From Caldibacillus debilis DSM 16016 (lineage in GTDB: Bacteria > Bacillota > Bacilli > Bacillales > Caldibacillaceae): a stretch of 64,000 bases of DNA. A program made the translations under genes and the position numbers. Shown one piece after another: positions 32,965-42,650 of this stretch (the first letter of the stretch is position 1; every line of letters begins with the position of its first letter). The notes under the pieces were generated by a model. That model had not been told where the DNA came from. It was given only the letters and a program-made list of their open reading frames with translations, and did no database searches. The stretch spans positions 82,484 through 146,483 of the forward strand of contig NZ_KB912915.1 of NCBI RefSeq assembly GCF_000383875.1. The letters are read 5' to 3'.

Positions 32965-34914
32965 GTGGAGATCCTGGAATCGCCCCAGGTGCTGTCCGCT
33001 TCCCATCAACGCAGCAGGCAATTCGGCGTCGACCCGGATCATGTGGTAAACGATATCTTGAGCGGCGGTGAACTGCGCGACCGCCAGTCCCGGCTGCGCC
33101 CGCTGCTTTCCGCTGCGGAAACGGTGCTGAAACCGCTCTGGAAGTTCCTGGAGAAACGGTCTTTCATGGTGCTGCTCTCCGACGCGGACGGCTACATCCT
33201 GTCCTCCTGGGGAAAGTCGCCGTTCACGGAACGGGCCAAAATGGTGCAGCTCAGCACCGGCGCCAACTGGCACGAACGGGTGAAGGGAACGAACGCGATC
33301 GGGACGGCGCTGATGGAACGGAAACCGGTCAGTATCGTCGGCAGCCAACACTTCTGCTACGAAAACCATTTTCTCACCTGTTACGCGGCGCCCCTTTACA
33401 CGTCAACCGGCGAACTGATCGGCGTCCTGGACATCAGCGGAGAGGTTCATGCGCACCATCCCCATACCCTGGGCATGGTGACGGCGGCGGCGATGGCTTG
33501 CCAATCCCGCCTGCTTTTGGAGGAATCGCGGCGGGAACTGACCCTTGTCCTCCATGCAGCCGATGCGATCATGCAAACCTGCGCGCAGCCGCTTCTGTCG
33601 GTGGACGGCGAAGGAAAGATCATGCGCCTGAACCAGGCGGCCGAGGCCCTGTTTCACGTCCAGGCCAGCCGGTGCGTCGGCCAGCCCCTCGAGATGCTTT
33701 TCGGCAAGCACGGTGCCGCAAGGATCCTTTCCCTGAAAAACGGCGACATCACCGAACTCCGGTTGGAGGAATCCGCCCGTTCCGGCGTCCCGGACACGTG
33801 GATCGTTCGCGCCGTGAAGGACGAGCGCAAACATCCGTTCTGCACCATCCTCTCCCCCATGCCGGCACCATCCGGGCCTTCAGCCGGTGACGGCCGGACG
33901 AGCGACGCCGGCAAAAAGGATGAAGCTCGTTCCGCGCCTCAGAGGATCATCGCCTCCTGCCCCAAGGTCAAGCAAGTTTTCGCCTTACTCCGCCATATCG
34001 CCAAATCGAATGCCACCGTTTTAATCCGGGGGGAAACGGGCACGGGAAAAGAGATCGCCGCAAGGGAACTGCACCGGCAAAGCGGACGGAAAGGACCGTT
34101 TGTAGTGGTGAATTGCGGCGCCATCCCGGAATCCCTCATCGAATCGGAACTCTTCGGATACGAAAAAGGCGCCTTTACCGGCGCCCAGCAGAAGGGACAA
34201 ATGGGCAAATTTGAAGCGGCCAATCAGGGCACCCTGTTTCTCGACGAGATCGGCGAACTTCCCTTGGCTTCCCAGGCCGTTCTGCTCCGGGTGCTGGAAG
34301 AAAAGCGGGTCACGCGCATCGGTTCCCACGTATCGAAACCGGTGGATGTGCGGATTGTGGCCGCCACAAACCGGGATCTGTATCAAGAGGTTGTGCAAAA
34401 GCGTTTTCGCGCCGATCTGTACTTCAGGCTGAATGAAATGGAGATCGTTCTTCCGCCCTTGCGGGAACGGACCGATCTGGACGAACTCATCCGCCACTTT
34501 TTGCATGAGATCACGGCCGAACTGAATATTCCGCCCCTGTCCATCGCCCCGGAGGCCATGCATCTGTTGAGACAGTATCAATGGCCGGGAAACATCCGGC
34601 AATTGCGGCACGTCATCCGCCAGGCCGTCTTCCGGGCCCATTTTGTCAAGGGAAAGGATGACGTCGGCCCGGGCGATCTCCAGCTGCCCGATGACGAGTT
34701 GATTGAAAGCGATTCCATCCGGGAGAACCCCCTTCCGGAAAAACCGGGCCGGACATCCGGGGATGAAGAATCGCGGATCGCCCTCGCCCTCCGCGAAGCC
34801 GGGGGCAACGTTTCGCAGGCAGCCCGGTACCTCAAGATGGGCCGCACCACCCTGTACCGGAAATTGAAACAGTACCCCCGGCTGGCCGCCATCCGCAAGG
34901 AAAAAAACGAATAA
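32965..34914 (+). CDS. AcoR-type sigma-54-dependent activator
   Basis: This 649-residue enhancer-binding protein has an N-terminal GAF-type sensor (about 60-200, with GTNAIGTAL), a PAS-like segment (~215-300), and an AAA+ domain with Walker A GETGTGKE, the sigma-54 contact loop GAFTGA, Walker B GTLFLDEIGEL and R-finger RFRADLYFRL. It ends in a Fis-type helix-turn-helix (NVSQAARYLKMGRTTLYRKL). The architecture is that of AcoR. A GTG at 32965 has the best spacing from AGGAGG; the ATG six bases upstream is only one base away. It probably controls the divergent aldehyde dehydrogenase gene. Confidence 0.93.
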   Translation: MEILESPQVLSASHQRSRQFGVDPDHVVNDILSGGELRDRQSRLRPLLSAAETVLKPLWKFLEKRSFMVLLSDADGYILSSWGKSPFTERAKMVQLSTGANWHERVKGTNAIGTALMERKPVSIVGSQHFCYENHFLTCYAAPLYTSTGELIGVLDISGEVHAHHPHTLGMVTAAAMACQSRLLLEESRRELTLVLHAADAIMQTCAQPLLSVDGEGKIMRLNQAAEALFHVQASRCVGQPLEMLFGKHGAARILSLKNGDITELRLEESARSGVPDTWIVRAVKDERKHPFCTILSPMPAPSGPSAGDGRTSDAGKKDEARSAPQRIIASCPKVKQVFALLRHIAKSNATVLIRGETGTGKEIAARELHRQSGRKGPFVVVNCGAIPESLIESELFGYEKGAFTGAQQKGQMGKFEAANQGTLFLDEIGELPLASQAVLLRVLEEKRVTRIGSHVSKPVDVRIVAATNRDLYQEVVQKRFRADLYFRLNEMEIVLPPLRERTDLDELIRHFLHEITAELNIPPLSIAPEAMHLLRQYQWPGNIRQLRHVIRQAVFRAHFVKGKDDVGPGDLQLPDDELIESDSIRENPLPEKPGRTSGDEESRIALALREAGGNVSQAARYLKMGRTTLYRKLKQYPRLAAIRKEKNE

Positions 34915-34990
34915 TCGCCCGGAGCCCTCGCAAAAGGAATTGACCGGTAAACAAGGGCAAGGAAAAAAGAATAACCGCCCCGATGAGAAG

Positions 34991-35018
34991 GCCCGTGCCG
35001 CGTCGGCACGGGCTTTTT
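34991..35018 (+). terminator. Terminator of the activator gene
   Basis: GCCCGTGCCG pairs with CGGCACGGGC around a CGT loop and is followed by TTTTT. The rest of the gap to 35448 shows no gene. Confidence 0.9.
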
Positions 35019-35448
35019 GCCGATTTCAACAGATTTCGTCCGAATTTTCGCTGCTGCCGGTGCAAGGGGAAGATCGTCCCATCCTTTTTTGTCTTCCCCT
35101 TCATTGATCTTTTGCCCGTTTTGCCGGCCCTTTGTCCGTCGAGGAAATCTCTCCCTTTTCGGTCAGAGAATATTCTGCGGCCGGGAACCATCGGGAAATA
35201 CCCGCGGGGGGCGGGTTTTTCGCCCGGGCCGGTCATCCGTCCGGCGGTTGGCGAATGGGGCATTGTCAAAGGCATAAACGGGAACCGGGAAAACAGAACG
35301 GGGCCGGTGCAGTGGCCATTCAGCCGGATTGACACCACAGCACGGATTTCCCCGGAGAAGTCGCTTTGGTTGCCCGGCATCGGATAAATGGAGTAAGATA
35401 GTTCTAACACCGAATGAACGAACGGCAAGTCGAAGGAGGAGCCAAGTG

Positions 35449-36492
35449 ATGGAAATCGGCATTTACACATTCGGAGAACGGACGGTGGACCCGGAAACCG
35501 GCCAATTGATCAGCCCGGAGGAACGGCTGCGGCGCCTGATGGAAGAAATTGAACTGGCCGATCAAGTCGGGCTGGATGTATTCGGCATCGGCGAACATCA
35601 TCGGCCCGACTACACCGTTTCGGCCCCGGCGGTAGTGCTTGCCGCCGCCGGCGCCCGCACGAAACGCATCCGGTTGACCAGCGCGGTCAACGTCCTGAGC
35701 TCCGACGATCCGGTCCGGGTATTCCAGCAGTTTGCCACCCTGGACCTGCTCACCCAAGGCCGCGCCGAAATCATGGTCGGCCGCGGTTCCTTTATCGAAT
35801 CCTTTCCCCTTTTCGGTTATGACCTGAAGGATTATGACGAACTGTTTGAAGAAAAGCTCGATCTGTTGCTCAAGCTGCGGGAATCCGAAAAGGTCACATG
35901 GTCGGGGAAGCATCGGCCGCCGCTCGACAATCGCGGCGTCTATCCCCGGCCCCTGCAAAACCCGCTTCCCGTGTGGGTGGCTGTAGGCGGAACTCCGGAA
36001 TCGGCCATCCGGGCGGGCATGCTCGGCCTGCCGATGGCGCTGGGCATCATCGGCGGCCTGCCCGAGCGTTTTGCTCCCTTCGCCCGATTGCATCGTGAGG
36101 CTGCGCAAAAGGCCGGCCATAAACCGCCGCGCCTAAGCATCAATTCCCATGGTTTTCTCGCCGATTCGTCCCGGGAAGCGGCCGACACCGCCTATCCCGC
36201 GTTCAAAACGATGATGGACCGGCTGGGGCGGGAACGGGGCTGGCCGCCCATGACCCGGGAGCAGTTCGAGTTTTCCCTTTCCTTGCGGGGCGCCAATTTT
36301 GTCGGCAGCCCCGAGCAAGTGATCGAAAAAATCTTGTTCCAGCATGAGATTTTCGGCCACGACCGCTTCCTTTTGCAGTTGACCGTCGGCACGCTGCCGC
36401 ACAAAAAAGTGCTGCACGCCATCGAACTGCTGGGGACTAAAGTGGCGCCGGCCGTCAAGCGGGAAATTGCCCGGGCAAACCGCAAATCATAA
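35449..36492 (+). CDS. Luciferase-like (LLM class) flavin-dependent oxidoreductase
   Basis: This 347-residue bacterial-luciferase-fold protein uses FMN/F420-type chemistry. Features: [10 protein letters not shown] at the start, [34 protein letters not shown], and [20 protein letters not shown], which is typical of the CE1758-like subgroup. The substrate is unknown. The ATG follows AAGGAGGAG, and the open frame upstream is not used. A -10 TAAGAT at 35393-35398 with a weak -35 TTGCCC could be its promoter. The downstream genes are convergent. Confidence 0.82.
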   Translation: MEIGIYTFGERTVDPETGQLISPEERLRRLMEEIELADQVGLDVFGIGEHHRPDYTVSAPAVVLAAAGARTKRIRLTSAVNVLSSDDPVRVFQQFATLDLLTQGRAEIMVGRGSFIESFPLFGYDLKDYDELFEEKLDLLLKLRESEKVTWSGKHRPPLDNRGVYPRPLQNPLPVWVAVGGTPESAIRAGMLGLPMALGIIGGLPERFAPFARLHREAAQKAGHKPPRLSINSHGFLADSSREAADTAYPAFKTMMDRLGRERGWPPMTREQFEFSLSLRGANFVGSPEQVIEKILFQHEIFGHDRFLLQLTVGTLPHKKVLHAIELLGTKVAPAVKREIARANRKS

Positions 36493-36557
36493 CCGGTTTC
36501 CGCAAAAAGGAGCGGATTGAGAGGAAAAAGGTTCCGAGCGGGCTTCGGGATGCCCGG

Positions 36558-36938
36558 TCAATTTAAGCGGTGGACCATTTCGTACTTGTTTCCGCACGGA
36601 TCTTCAAAATAAACCGCATAGTATGTCGGGCTGATCGGAAACAGCCGGGGGCCGCTGTTGATGACGCCCCCATACCGGACCACAAGCTCCGCAATCCGGT
36701 CCACTTCCTCCCGGTCATGGGCCCAAAACCCGATCAGATTTTCGTTCGGCTCATGGCCGGGATCTTCCGTAATGGCAAAGTACGGAACACTCGGAAGTTC
36801 TCCCTCCGCGGCAAACACTTTCCATTTTTCCGAATGGAAAGTGCGGGTAAAACCCAACGCGGGGAGCAGGTTTTCATAAAAGATACGGACTTGTTCCCAG
36901 GATTTCACTCGCAAATCGATATGACTGAATCGATTCAT
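36558..36938 (-). CDS. VOC/glyoxalase-family protein
   Basis: This 126-residue vicinal-oxygen-chelate protein begins FSHIDLRVKSWEQVRIFYENL and ends YAVYFEDPCGNKYEMVH. Metal-ligand candidates are His in SHID and Glu in KYEMV. The start follows GGAGG by 7 bases and overlaps the stop of the upstream SRPBCC gene by ATGA, so the two are co-translated. The substrate is unknown. Confidence 0.82.
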   Translation of the reverse strand: MNRFSHIDLRVKSWEQVRIFYENLLPALGFTRTFHSEKWKVFAAEGELPSVPYFAITEDPGHEPNENLIGFWAHDREEVDRIAELVVRYGGVINSGPRLFPISPTYYAVYFEDPCGNKYEMVHRLN

Positions 36939-37546
36939 CGCCCCGCCTCCAAATGATTTTTGATTTGCTTCAGCTTCTCCGCCCAGAAACGTCGCATCAA
37001 TTCCCTGACATAGACATCTTCCAGCATTTCCTGATGGATGCCGACGGTCGTTTTGCCCGAAGCAACGGACAGCAATAACAATTGCAGCCGGGAGGGTTTT
37101 TCCCATTCCGGGAGCTTCCATCTCATGCGGAGCTTTTGATTCGGCAAAACCACCGTAAGTTTTCCGGTGATGCCTTCCGCAGATTGGAATTCGTATCCCT
37201 TTTGCAGCCGGAACCCGGAGACGTCCCCGAGCCATAAGGGCAAGCCCTGCGGCGAAGTCAGGAAGCCCCAAACCTCTTCCTTCTCCACCGCGACCGTCTT
37301 TCGGACGCCGATTTGAACGCCCGCGTCTTTGGTGACGCCGACGGGAATCCGGCCCAGAAGCTGACCGTACATGACAGCCAGCCATTCCGCCCATTCGTCC
37401 GTCACCTGAAAATATTCGCCGATATGCGCCTTGATCTCCTCGCGGGACCAGGAGGGATCCACCGCCTGCTGCAAGGCCGCGACCCACTCTTCCCAGGTGA
37501 TTCCCGTCGCATCCCGGACCGCCTGCCGAAAAACGGAACCTGGCAT
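36935..37546 (-). CDS. SRPBCC/AHSA1-like protein with N-terminal extension
   Basis: This is a 203-residue protein. Residues ~1-75 form a helical, DUF4287-like segment (TGITWEEWVAALQQAVDP and YFQVTDEWAEWLAVMYGQ). From ~80 an AHSA1-type START-like fold is suggested by VRKTVAVEKEEVWGFLTSP, GLPLWLGDVSGF, LRMRWKLPEW and FWAEKLKQIKNHLE. It probably binds a hydrophobic ligand. It is coupled to the VOC gene, a pairing that suggests a shared small-molecule stress or resistance role (inference). The second of two ATGs has the proper 7-base spacing. Confidence 0.75.
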   Translation of the reverse strand: MPGSVFRQAVRDATGITWEEWVAALQQAVDPSWSREEIKAHIGEYFQVTDEWAEWLAVMYGQLLGRIPVGVTKDAGVQIGVRKTVAVEKEEVWGFLTSPQGLPLWLGDVSGFRLQKGYEFQSAEGITGKLTVVLPNQKLRMRWKLPEWEKPSRLQLLLLSVASGKTTVGIHQEMLEDVYVRELMRRFWAEKLKQIKNHLEAGR

Positions 37547-38777
37547 CTTCATTCCTCCCCATCGATCAGCGGATAAAGAAAACACGACCGCATCATTTTG
37601 GCGGCATCCTGACCGGTGAGGAGGATGCGCGGCACCGTGCCTTCGCACCCATGCAAAAGCGCGCCGGATGAAGCCGTTCAATTGCCCGAAAAACGGAACG
37701 CCGCAGGGTTTGTCCCTGCGGCTGTCCGGATCATGACGGGGCTCTCCCCCCTCCTAACCGGAACAGCCGAACGGGGCAAGCCTTTTCCTCCGAGCGGACA
37801 AAGGGAACGGATAGGCATCATCTCCGCCACCCGCGGTTCTGCCTGACGGATTAAGACTGGTGCAACCCCAAGGGACAAAGGAGCCCGACGGGAATCTACC
37901 GCTGGGAAAAAAACATATGCCACCATTGATTTCTAGAAAAAACCCTCTATAGGAATCCTCATTCGCTGAATGAAAAGCATATGCCGGCATTGATTTCTGA
38001 CAAAGGAGCCCTGACGGGAATCCTCATCCCCTCATCAACCGGATCAGGATCATTGGAAATGGACCCGTTGCCTCACGTTTCGGGATGGCTGCCGCCAAAT
38101 CGGCGGCTTACTGCCATAGTTTCAGGATATCCGTCCCGTTTCCCCCCCCCACCTCTCTAATAGGATTCGGCAGATGTTGAACCCCTTCCGCAGAAAGGTT
38201 CATGGGATGGTTGTCTACATTCTAACAGAAAATTTCGAATAGGGCATCTCTTTTTTTGCCTGCTTGCTTCCCAATTCCGCGAACTTGACCCCGGCACCTG
38301 TCCTCCGGTTTTCAAAGAGGGGGAAAAGAAGGCGAGGTCCGGCCGCCACGAATGGCCATGATTTGCTTATATATTCGTTGATCCGGCCCAAAAATGTTTT
38401 CATCAACTGAACGGCGGCAGACAAGCGAAAGGCTGAAAAAAGCGGACGGGCCGGGAAGAACGGATGAAGGCATCGCCTCGGCTGCAACAGGCGGGACAAA
38501 ATCGAAGGATCGGTCATTTTCGTTTGCAGGCATTACGTTTTCGGGCAGCGCAGGCATAAAATTTGATTTGCGCATCTGATGCCATTATAATGGTGGGCAA
38601 GATGACCCAAACCCGTAAAAGTCATTCCTCCCATACGGTCCATCCCAAAAAATCCGCACGTTTAACAGGCGTTTTTCAGCCGTTTCGGCCGTGTTCATTT
38701 CGCGGATGATGATTTTTTGGAACCCGCCTCCGGATATGATTCCATTTAAAAAACTTCAGAAAGAAGGGGAAATGTCT
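37547..38777. other. Long gap with short repeats
   Basis: No supported gene lies in this 1.2-kb stretch; all open frames are short, arginine/proline-rich and antiparallel. It contains the direct repeats listed at 37874-38027 and a C-run near 38140. It may be a graveyard of decayed genes. Confidence 0.5.
37874..38027. repeat. Interleaved direct repeats, 64- and 125-bp offsets
   Basis: CATATGCC..CATTGATTTCT occurs at 37914-37934 and 37978-37998 (64-bp offset, two mismatches). GACAAAGGAGCCC followed by GACGGGAATC occurs at 37874 and 37999 (125-bp offset, one inserted base). The order A-B-B-A suggests partial tandem duplication with loss. Confidence 0.75.
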
Positions 38778-39641
38778 ATGTCCATTGCGGTTACTGGCGC
38801 TACCGGCCAACTCGGGGGACTTGTGATCCGGCATTTGCTCAAAAAAGTTCCCGCCAGTGAAATCATTGCCGTCGTCCGTGACGTTGAAAAAGCCTCCGCC
38901 CTTGCCGGGCAAGGCGTGGAAGTCCGTCAAGGCGATTACAATCATCCGGAATCCCTTCAAAAGGCTTTTGCCGGCGTCTCCAAGCTGCTCTTTATCTCGA
39001 GCCCGGACGCGGACGATACGCTCCGCATCGTCCAACATGCCAATGTCGTAAAAGCGGCCAGGGATGCTGGGGTAAAACATATCGCCTACACCGGGTATGC
39101 CTTCGCCGAAGAGGCAAAACTGCCCCTTGCGCACGTCCATTTGGCGACGGAACATGCCATTCGCACGACCAATATCCCCTATACTTTCCTGCGCAACGCC
39201 TTGTATACGGAACTTTTTGTGAATGAGGGGCTGCGCACCTCCGCAGAATCCGGAACCCTCATTACGAATGCGGGAAGCGGCATCGTCAACTCAGCAACCC
39301 GCCATGATCTTGCCTTGGCCGCCGCCACCGTCCTGACAGAGGAAGGACATGAAAACAAGACGTACAACCTGGTTTCCAATCAGCCTTGGACATTCGACGA
39401 TCTGGCCCGAATCCTCTCCGAGGTATCCGGCAAAAAGGTCGTGCATCAGTCCGTCTCATTTGAAGAAGAGAAAACTATCCTCATCAAAGCCGGCGTCCCG
39501 GAACCGTTTGCCGAACTTACGGCGGTGATCTACGACGCGGTTGCCAAAGGCGAAACGTCCAAAACGTCGGATGACCTGCAAAAACTGATCGGAACCCTGA
39601 CCCCTTTGAAAGAAACGGTAAAACAAGCCTTGAATATTTAA
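38778..39641 (+). CDS. NmrA/QorB-like NAD(P)H quinone oxidoreductase
   Basis: This 287-residue atypical short-chain dehydrogenase has the N-terminal dinucleotide motif VTGATGQLGGLV, then a variable VVRDVEKA segment and GVKHIAYTGYAF. The later NIPYTFLRNALYTELFV is typical of the QorB/YtfG group that reduces quinones with NADPH. Its length matches QorB (286). Of two close ATGs the second has the proper distance from AAGGGG. It is monocistronic and has its own terminator. Confidence 0.85.
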   Translation: MSIAVTGATGQLGGLVIRHLLKKVPASEIIAVVRDVEKASALAGQGVEVRQGDYNHPESLQKAFAGVSKLLFISSPDADDTLRIVQHANVVKAARDAGVKHIAYTGYAFAEEAKLPLAHVHLATEHAIRTTNIPYTFLRNALYTELFVNEGLRTSAESGTLITNAGSGIVNSATRHDLALAAATVLTEEGHENKTYNLVSNQPWTFDDLARILSEVSGKKVVHQSVSFEEEKTILIKAGVPEPFAELTAVIYDAVAKGETSKTSDDLQKLIGTLTPLKETVKQALNI

Positions 39642-39669
39642 TGCCCATTGACATCAAGCGAAAAAAAAA

Positions 39670-39705
39670 ACAGGCCGCCAGAAGCAAATGCGTGGCCTGT
39701 TTTTA
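39670..39705 (+). terminator. Terminator of the QorB-like gene
   Basis: ACAGGCC pairs with GGCCTGT, followed by TTTTA, 29 bases after the stop. Confidence 0.8.
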
Positions 39706-40466
39706 TGTTGTTCCCGAAAAGACAAACAGCCTAAGACCTGCACCCATATAGGGATTCAGGCAACCTCATTTCCTTGGCAAACGTCGGCGGTTTGGAAAAC
39801 AAATCTGTCGGTGCGCGGCCTCCCTGCGGATTTGGAAAATGGGCACAAGGAAACGGTCCGGTAATGGCCGAAGAAGATTGTCATTCCATCATTTTAATAA
39901 TCTTGCACGTTTTCCTTTTGCTCCCGCTCCGCCCTATTTTTCGGATTTTTACTTGGACGATAACGGCGGAATGCCCGATAACGTTATTGCTTTCGCGAGC
40001 GGCCGGGGCCGTCCGCCCCGGATCGGCATCCTCCCGCCGTCTTCGCCGGGGGAAAAACTTTTGAAGACAGTCCCGCATGGCAAACCCTCGCCATCACCCC
40101 GGTTGCCCCTCCGATCCCGCTATCCTCCTCCGTTGCCGGCCCCCTTTATCCGTCGGGATCGGAAAGACAGCAATCGACAAGAAATTCCGATCCCCGCTTT
40201 ATGGTATGATCGGATCGGGAAAGCCCCGGCAGCTCCCGCGGCGATAGGGCTTGGCGCCCGGGGCCCCGCTTCTTCGCTTCCGCCCACGTCCCGGAACTCT
40301 GACGGAAAAGGAGGGAAATGGAACAGGAACGGATCTTCGGCGCGGGCGGCGCGGCGGAAACCGGGAATGAGCGGCGGCTCGGATCGCCGGCCATCATGAA
40401 CTAAGGGACAAGACGACGGAACTCCCCGACGCACCGCATTTCGTTTTCCGCTCTAAAAAAGACGGT

Positions 40467-40560
40467 CCCTGGCGGACCTTCCCTCGATGTTACCGTCTGA
40501 CCCCGGTGGTGTAATAGGGCGGGATTTTACCCCCTGGCGGACTTTCCCTCGATGTTACCG
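40467..40560. repeat. 29-bp direct repeat pair, 65-bp offset
   Basis: Two 29-bp copies at 40467-40495 and 40532-40560, beginning CCCTGGCGGAC, differ at one base. Confidence 0.85.
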
Positions 40561-40612
40561 GGGAGATTGTCTATTGTCCCAAACTTGGCCCGATCCCGCG
40601 ATCCGGGACGGA

Positions 40613-40698
40613 TTGACTGCCGCTTCCTTTGACCGAAGGAGATTTCGTCCTCGTAGACTTCGACTATGAGAGACGGTTGACTGCCGTTTCATTTGACC
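40613..40698. repeat. 22-bp direct repeat pair, 64-bp offset
   Basis: TTGACTGCCG.TTC.TTTGACC occurs at 40613-40634 and 40677-40698 with two mismatches. Confidence 0.75.
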
Positions 40699-40802
40699 CG
40701 CCCCCACGGACGGGTTTCAGCGATTCGTTTTTTTGCCGATATCAACATTTTGTTTTTGATAGGATAGACGCGGGGAATTTTGTGAGGAGGTAGGAATTGA
40801 AA

Positions 40803-41291
40803 ATGGCTACAAACGACAAGGTGATTCTCAAAGAAGTCACAATTCGGGCTCCGCTGGATTTGGTTTGGTATGCGTGGACCATTTCCGAGCGAGTGGCCGA
40901 ATGGTTCGCGCCGGAAGCCGTGGTGGAGGCGAAAGAAGGCGGGCCATTTGAATTGTATTTCATCCCGGGGAACAAGCATTCCATGAACACGAGGGGCTGC
41001 AAGATTACCAAACTCGCGGAACAAAAGGAATTGCATTTCACGTGGAAAGGGCCGGACAATTTTGCCCATCTCATGAACAACGAAGACGAGCTGACCCGGG
41101 TGAAAGTGAGCTTTGAAGCGCTCGGCCCGGATACGTCCAAAGTCATCGTGGAACATTCCGGATTCAAAAACGAAGAAGAATGGGAAGAAGCCTATCAATG
41201 GCATCAGGCCGCCTGGTCGCAAGTGTTGGACAGCCTCCGGTCGGCCCTTGAAAAAGGCGAAGGAAACTTGTGTTGCCAACCGGTTTCATAA
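40803..41291 (+). CDS. SRPBCC/AHSA1-family protein
   Basis: This 162-residue single-domain Aha1/START-like protein has VTIRAPLDLVWYAWTISERV, EWFAPEAVVEAKEGGPFEL, LHFTWKGPDNF and a C-terminal helix YQWHQAAWSQVLDSLRSAL. These proteins form a cavity for hydrophobic ligands; the ligand here is unknown. The ATG at 40803 is used, although a TTG six bases upstream is also well placed behind AGGAGG. It stands alone between two gaps. Confidence 0.85.
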   Translation: MATNDKVILKEVTIRAPLDLVWYAWTISERVAEWFAPEAVVEAKEGGPFELYFIPGNKHSMNTRGCKITKLAEQKELHFTWKGPDNFAHLMNNEDELTRVKVSFEALGPDTSKVIVEHSGFKNEEEWEEAYQWHQAAWSQVLDSLRSALEKGEGNLCCQPVS

Positions 41292-41825
41292 ACTGCCTGT
41301 TTTCGTACGGGCAACCAATAATGAACGGGAAGCCGGACGGACCGGAAACCTCAAGCGGCCGGCTGGTGCCGGGTTTCCCGGATCGGATCACCGTGAGCAA
41401 TCCGTCCCTTTTCCGGCTGGCCATGCGCCCAACCCCCGCTGAACTTCTGCCCGGTGTCAAGCATATACTAAGCGATCGCACTTCCAACCTGCGCCCAAAC
41501 CTTGGCAAATATTCATCCGGCTTATTGTCCGCATCTTCCGTCGTGATGACGAAATCGGAACAGCCGGACTTTCCTTTTCCCCGAAGGGATGGAAACGGGG
41601 AAAATCGGACGCAGGGAGCAGACGGCCGTCAACCGGGCGGACCTGCTCCCATGTGCCCATTTCTCATCCATGCCCTTTCCTTCGTCCGGAAAACCATGGG
41701 GGTCTGGCATCCGCCGCCAAAGCCCCCGGCAAGGCTCAGCGCGATAGCAAAAGGATGGTAACAGTCGGCCGCTTCATCCTCTTTATCTATTGCACCCGAT
41801 ATACGTCCCTCTAAAAGATCCTCAT
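41292..41825. other. Gap without a supported gene
   Basis: About 530 bases of GC-rich sequence between two convergent genes. I see no coding signal and no strong terminator. Confidence 0.45.
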
Positions 41826-42248
41826 TTACGCGTCATTTTTCCCTTTTAACAGTCCGATCCCCAACGTCACTAATCCAGCCCCAAGCAGCACCGCTCCGAC
41901 ATAAGCCAAATAGATGAAAGCATTCGGCTTTGCCGCATCCGGTGAAAGAACCGAGAAGAAAAAGGCGGCCGGAAGGAAGATGGCGGACGTCGGTATACTG
42001 GAGCGGACAAACTGTTTCCACCTGTCCGATAAGCTTGTTTCATCGACATACCTCAAGGTAATCAATGATAAGACCAATAAAACCCCCGCATGGGCATGGC
42101 CGGCTCGAAATAAATCCTGCCGGAGCGGATTCTCCGCATATCCGGACCCCGGGTCGGTTAACAGCCGCAGTAAGCTCACGCCGCCATAAAGGACGGTCGG
42201 CAAAATAATCAGCAAAAGGCCTGCCATACGGCGCAACTCTTTACTCAT
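41826..42248 (-). CDS. Small membrane protein with four helices
   Basis: This 140-residue protein has four hydrophobic segments (about 9-28, 50-70, 83-103 and 113-133). The first loop has DPGSGYAENPLRQDLFRAGH followed by AHAGVL, a conserved-looking histidine/arginine stretch. I do not assign a family or function. The ATG follows GGGGGAG by 8 bases, and the longer upstream frame has no start signal. The 400 bases upstream (42249-42650) show no gene. Confidence 0.7.
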   Translation of the reverse strand: MSKELRRMAGLLLIILPTVLYGGVSLLRLLTDPGSGYAENPLRQDLFRAGHAHAGVLLVLSLITLRYVDETSLSDRWKQFVRSSIPTSAIFLPAAFFFSVLSPDAAKPNAFIYLAYVGAVLLGAGLVTLGIGLLKGKNDA

Positions 42249-42650
42249 CGCTGATCTCCCCCAAAACTTAAAAATATTTCTCCGATCGGACAAACTTCGA
42301 GCATGCCGTTGCAAGTTTTCTTCGGAAAACTTAATTCTCCGATCGAATATACGGTCAATTCCACAGCCGTTCCGTGAAGATCCACGGTAAAAAGCCAAAT
42401 CGCCTTCGGATTTATTCCACTGCTTGCGATGTTTCATCCCATAATTGCGGCCAGTCAGTAGAACATTTCCGCCGGGAACCTTCAATTCTGACATTCCATC
42501 CGAGTATTTTGACGATTTAAAGGATGTCAGAATTCAACCGGAATCTCTTTTGTCCTGCATGATGGGTCGCAGAGAAACGCCCGTTTGTTGGCCGGCAGCT
42601 TCTGAAAAGCCGCCGTTAGAAGCACCGCCGCAAAAATGACCAATCACGTT

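Larger units (their letters stand above)
39706..40802. other. Long gap with two repeat pairs
   Basis: No gene is supported. The open frames are proline/arginine-rich and overlap on both strands. Two separate direct-repeat pairs lie in its right half (40467-40560 and 40613-40698). Confidence 0.5.

Noticed and set aside
37547..38690. Several 60-100 residue open frames
   Set aside because: None has a start signal or recognisable motif, and they overlap on opposite strands.
11577..40698. The ~30-bp repeats at ~65-bp offsets as CRISPR arrays
   Set aside because: Each locus has only two copies, the repeats of different loci are unrelated, no leader is seen and no cas gene is in the window.
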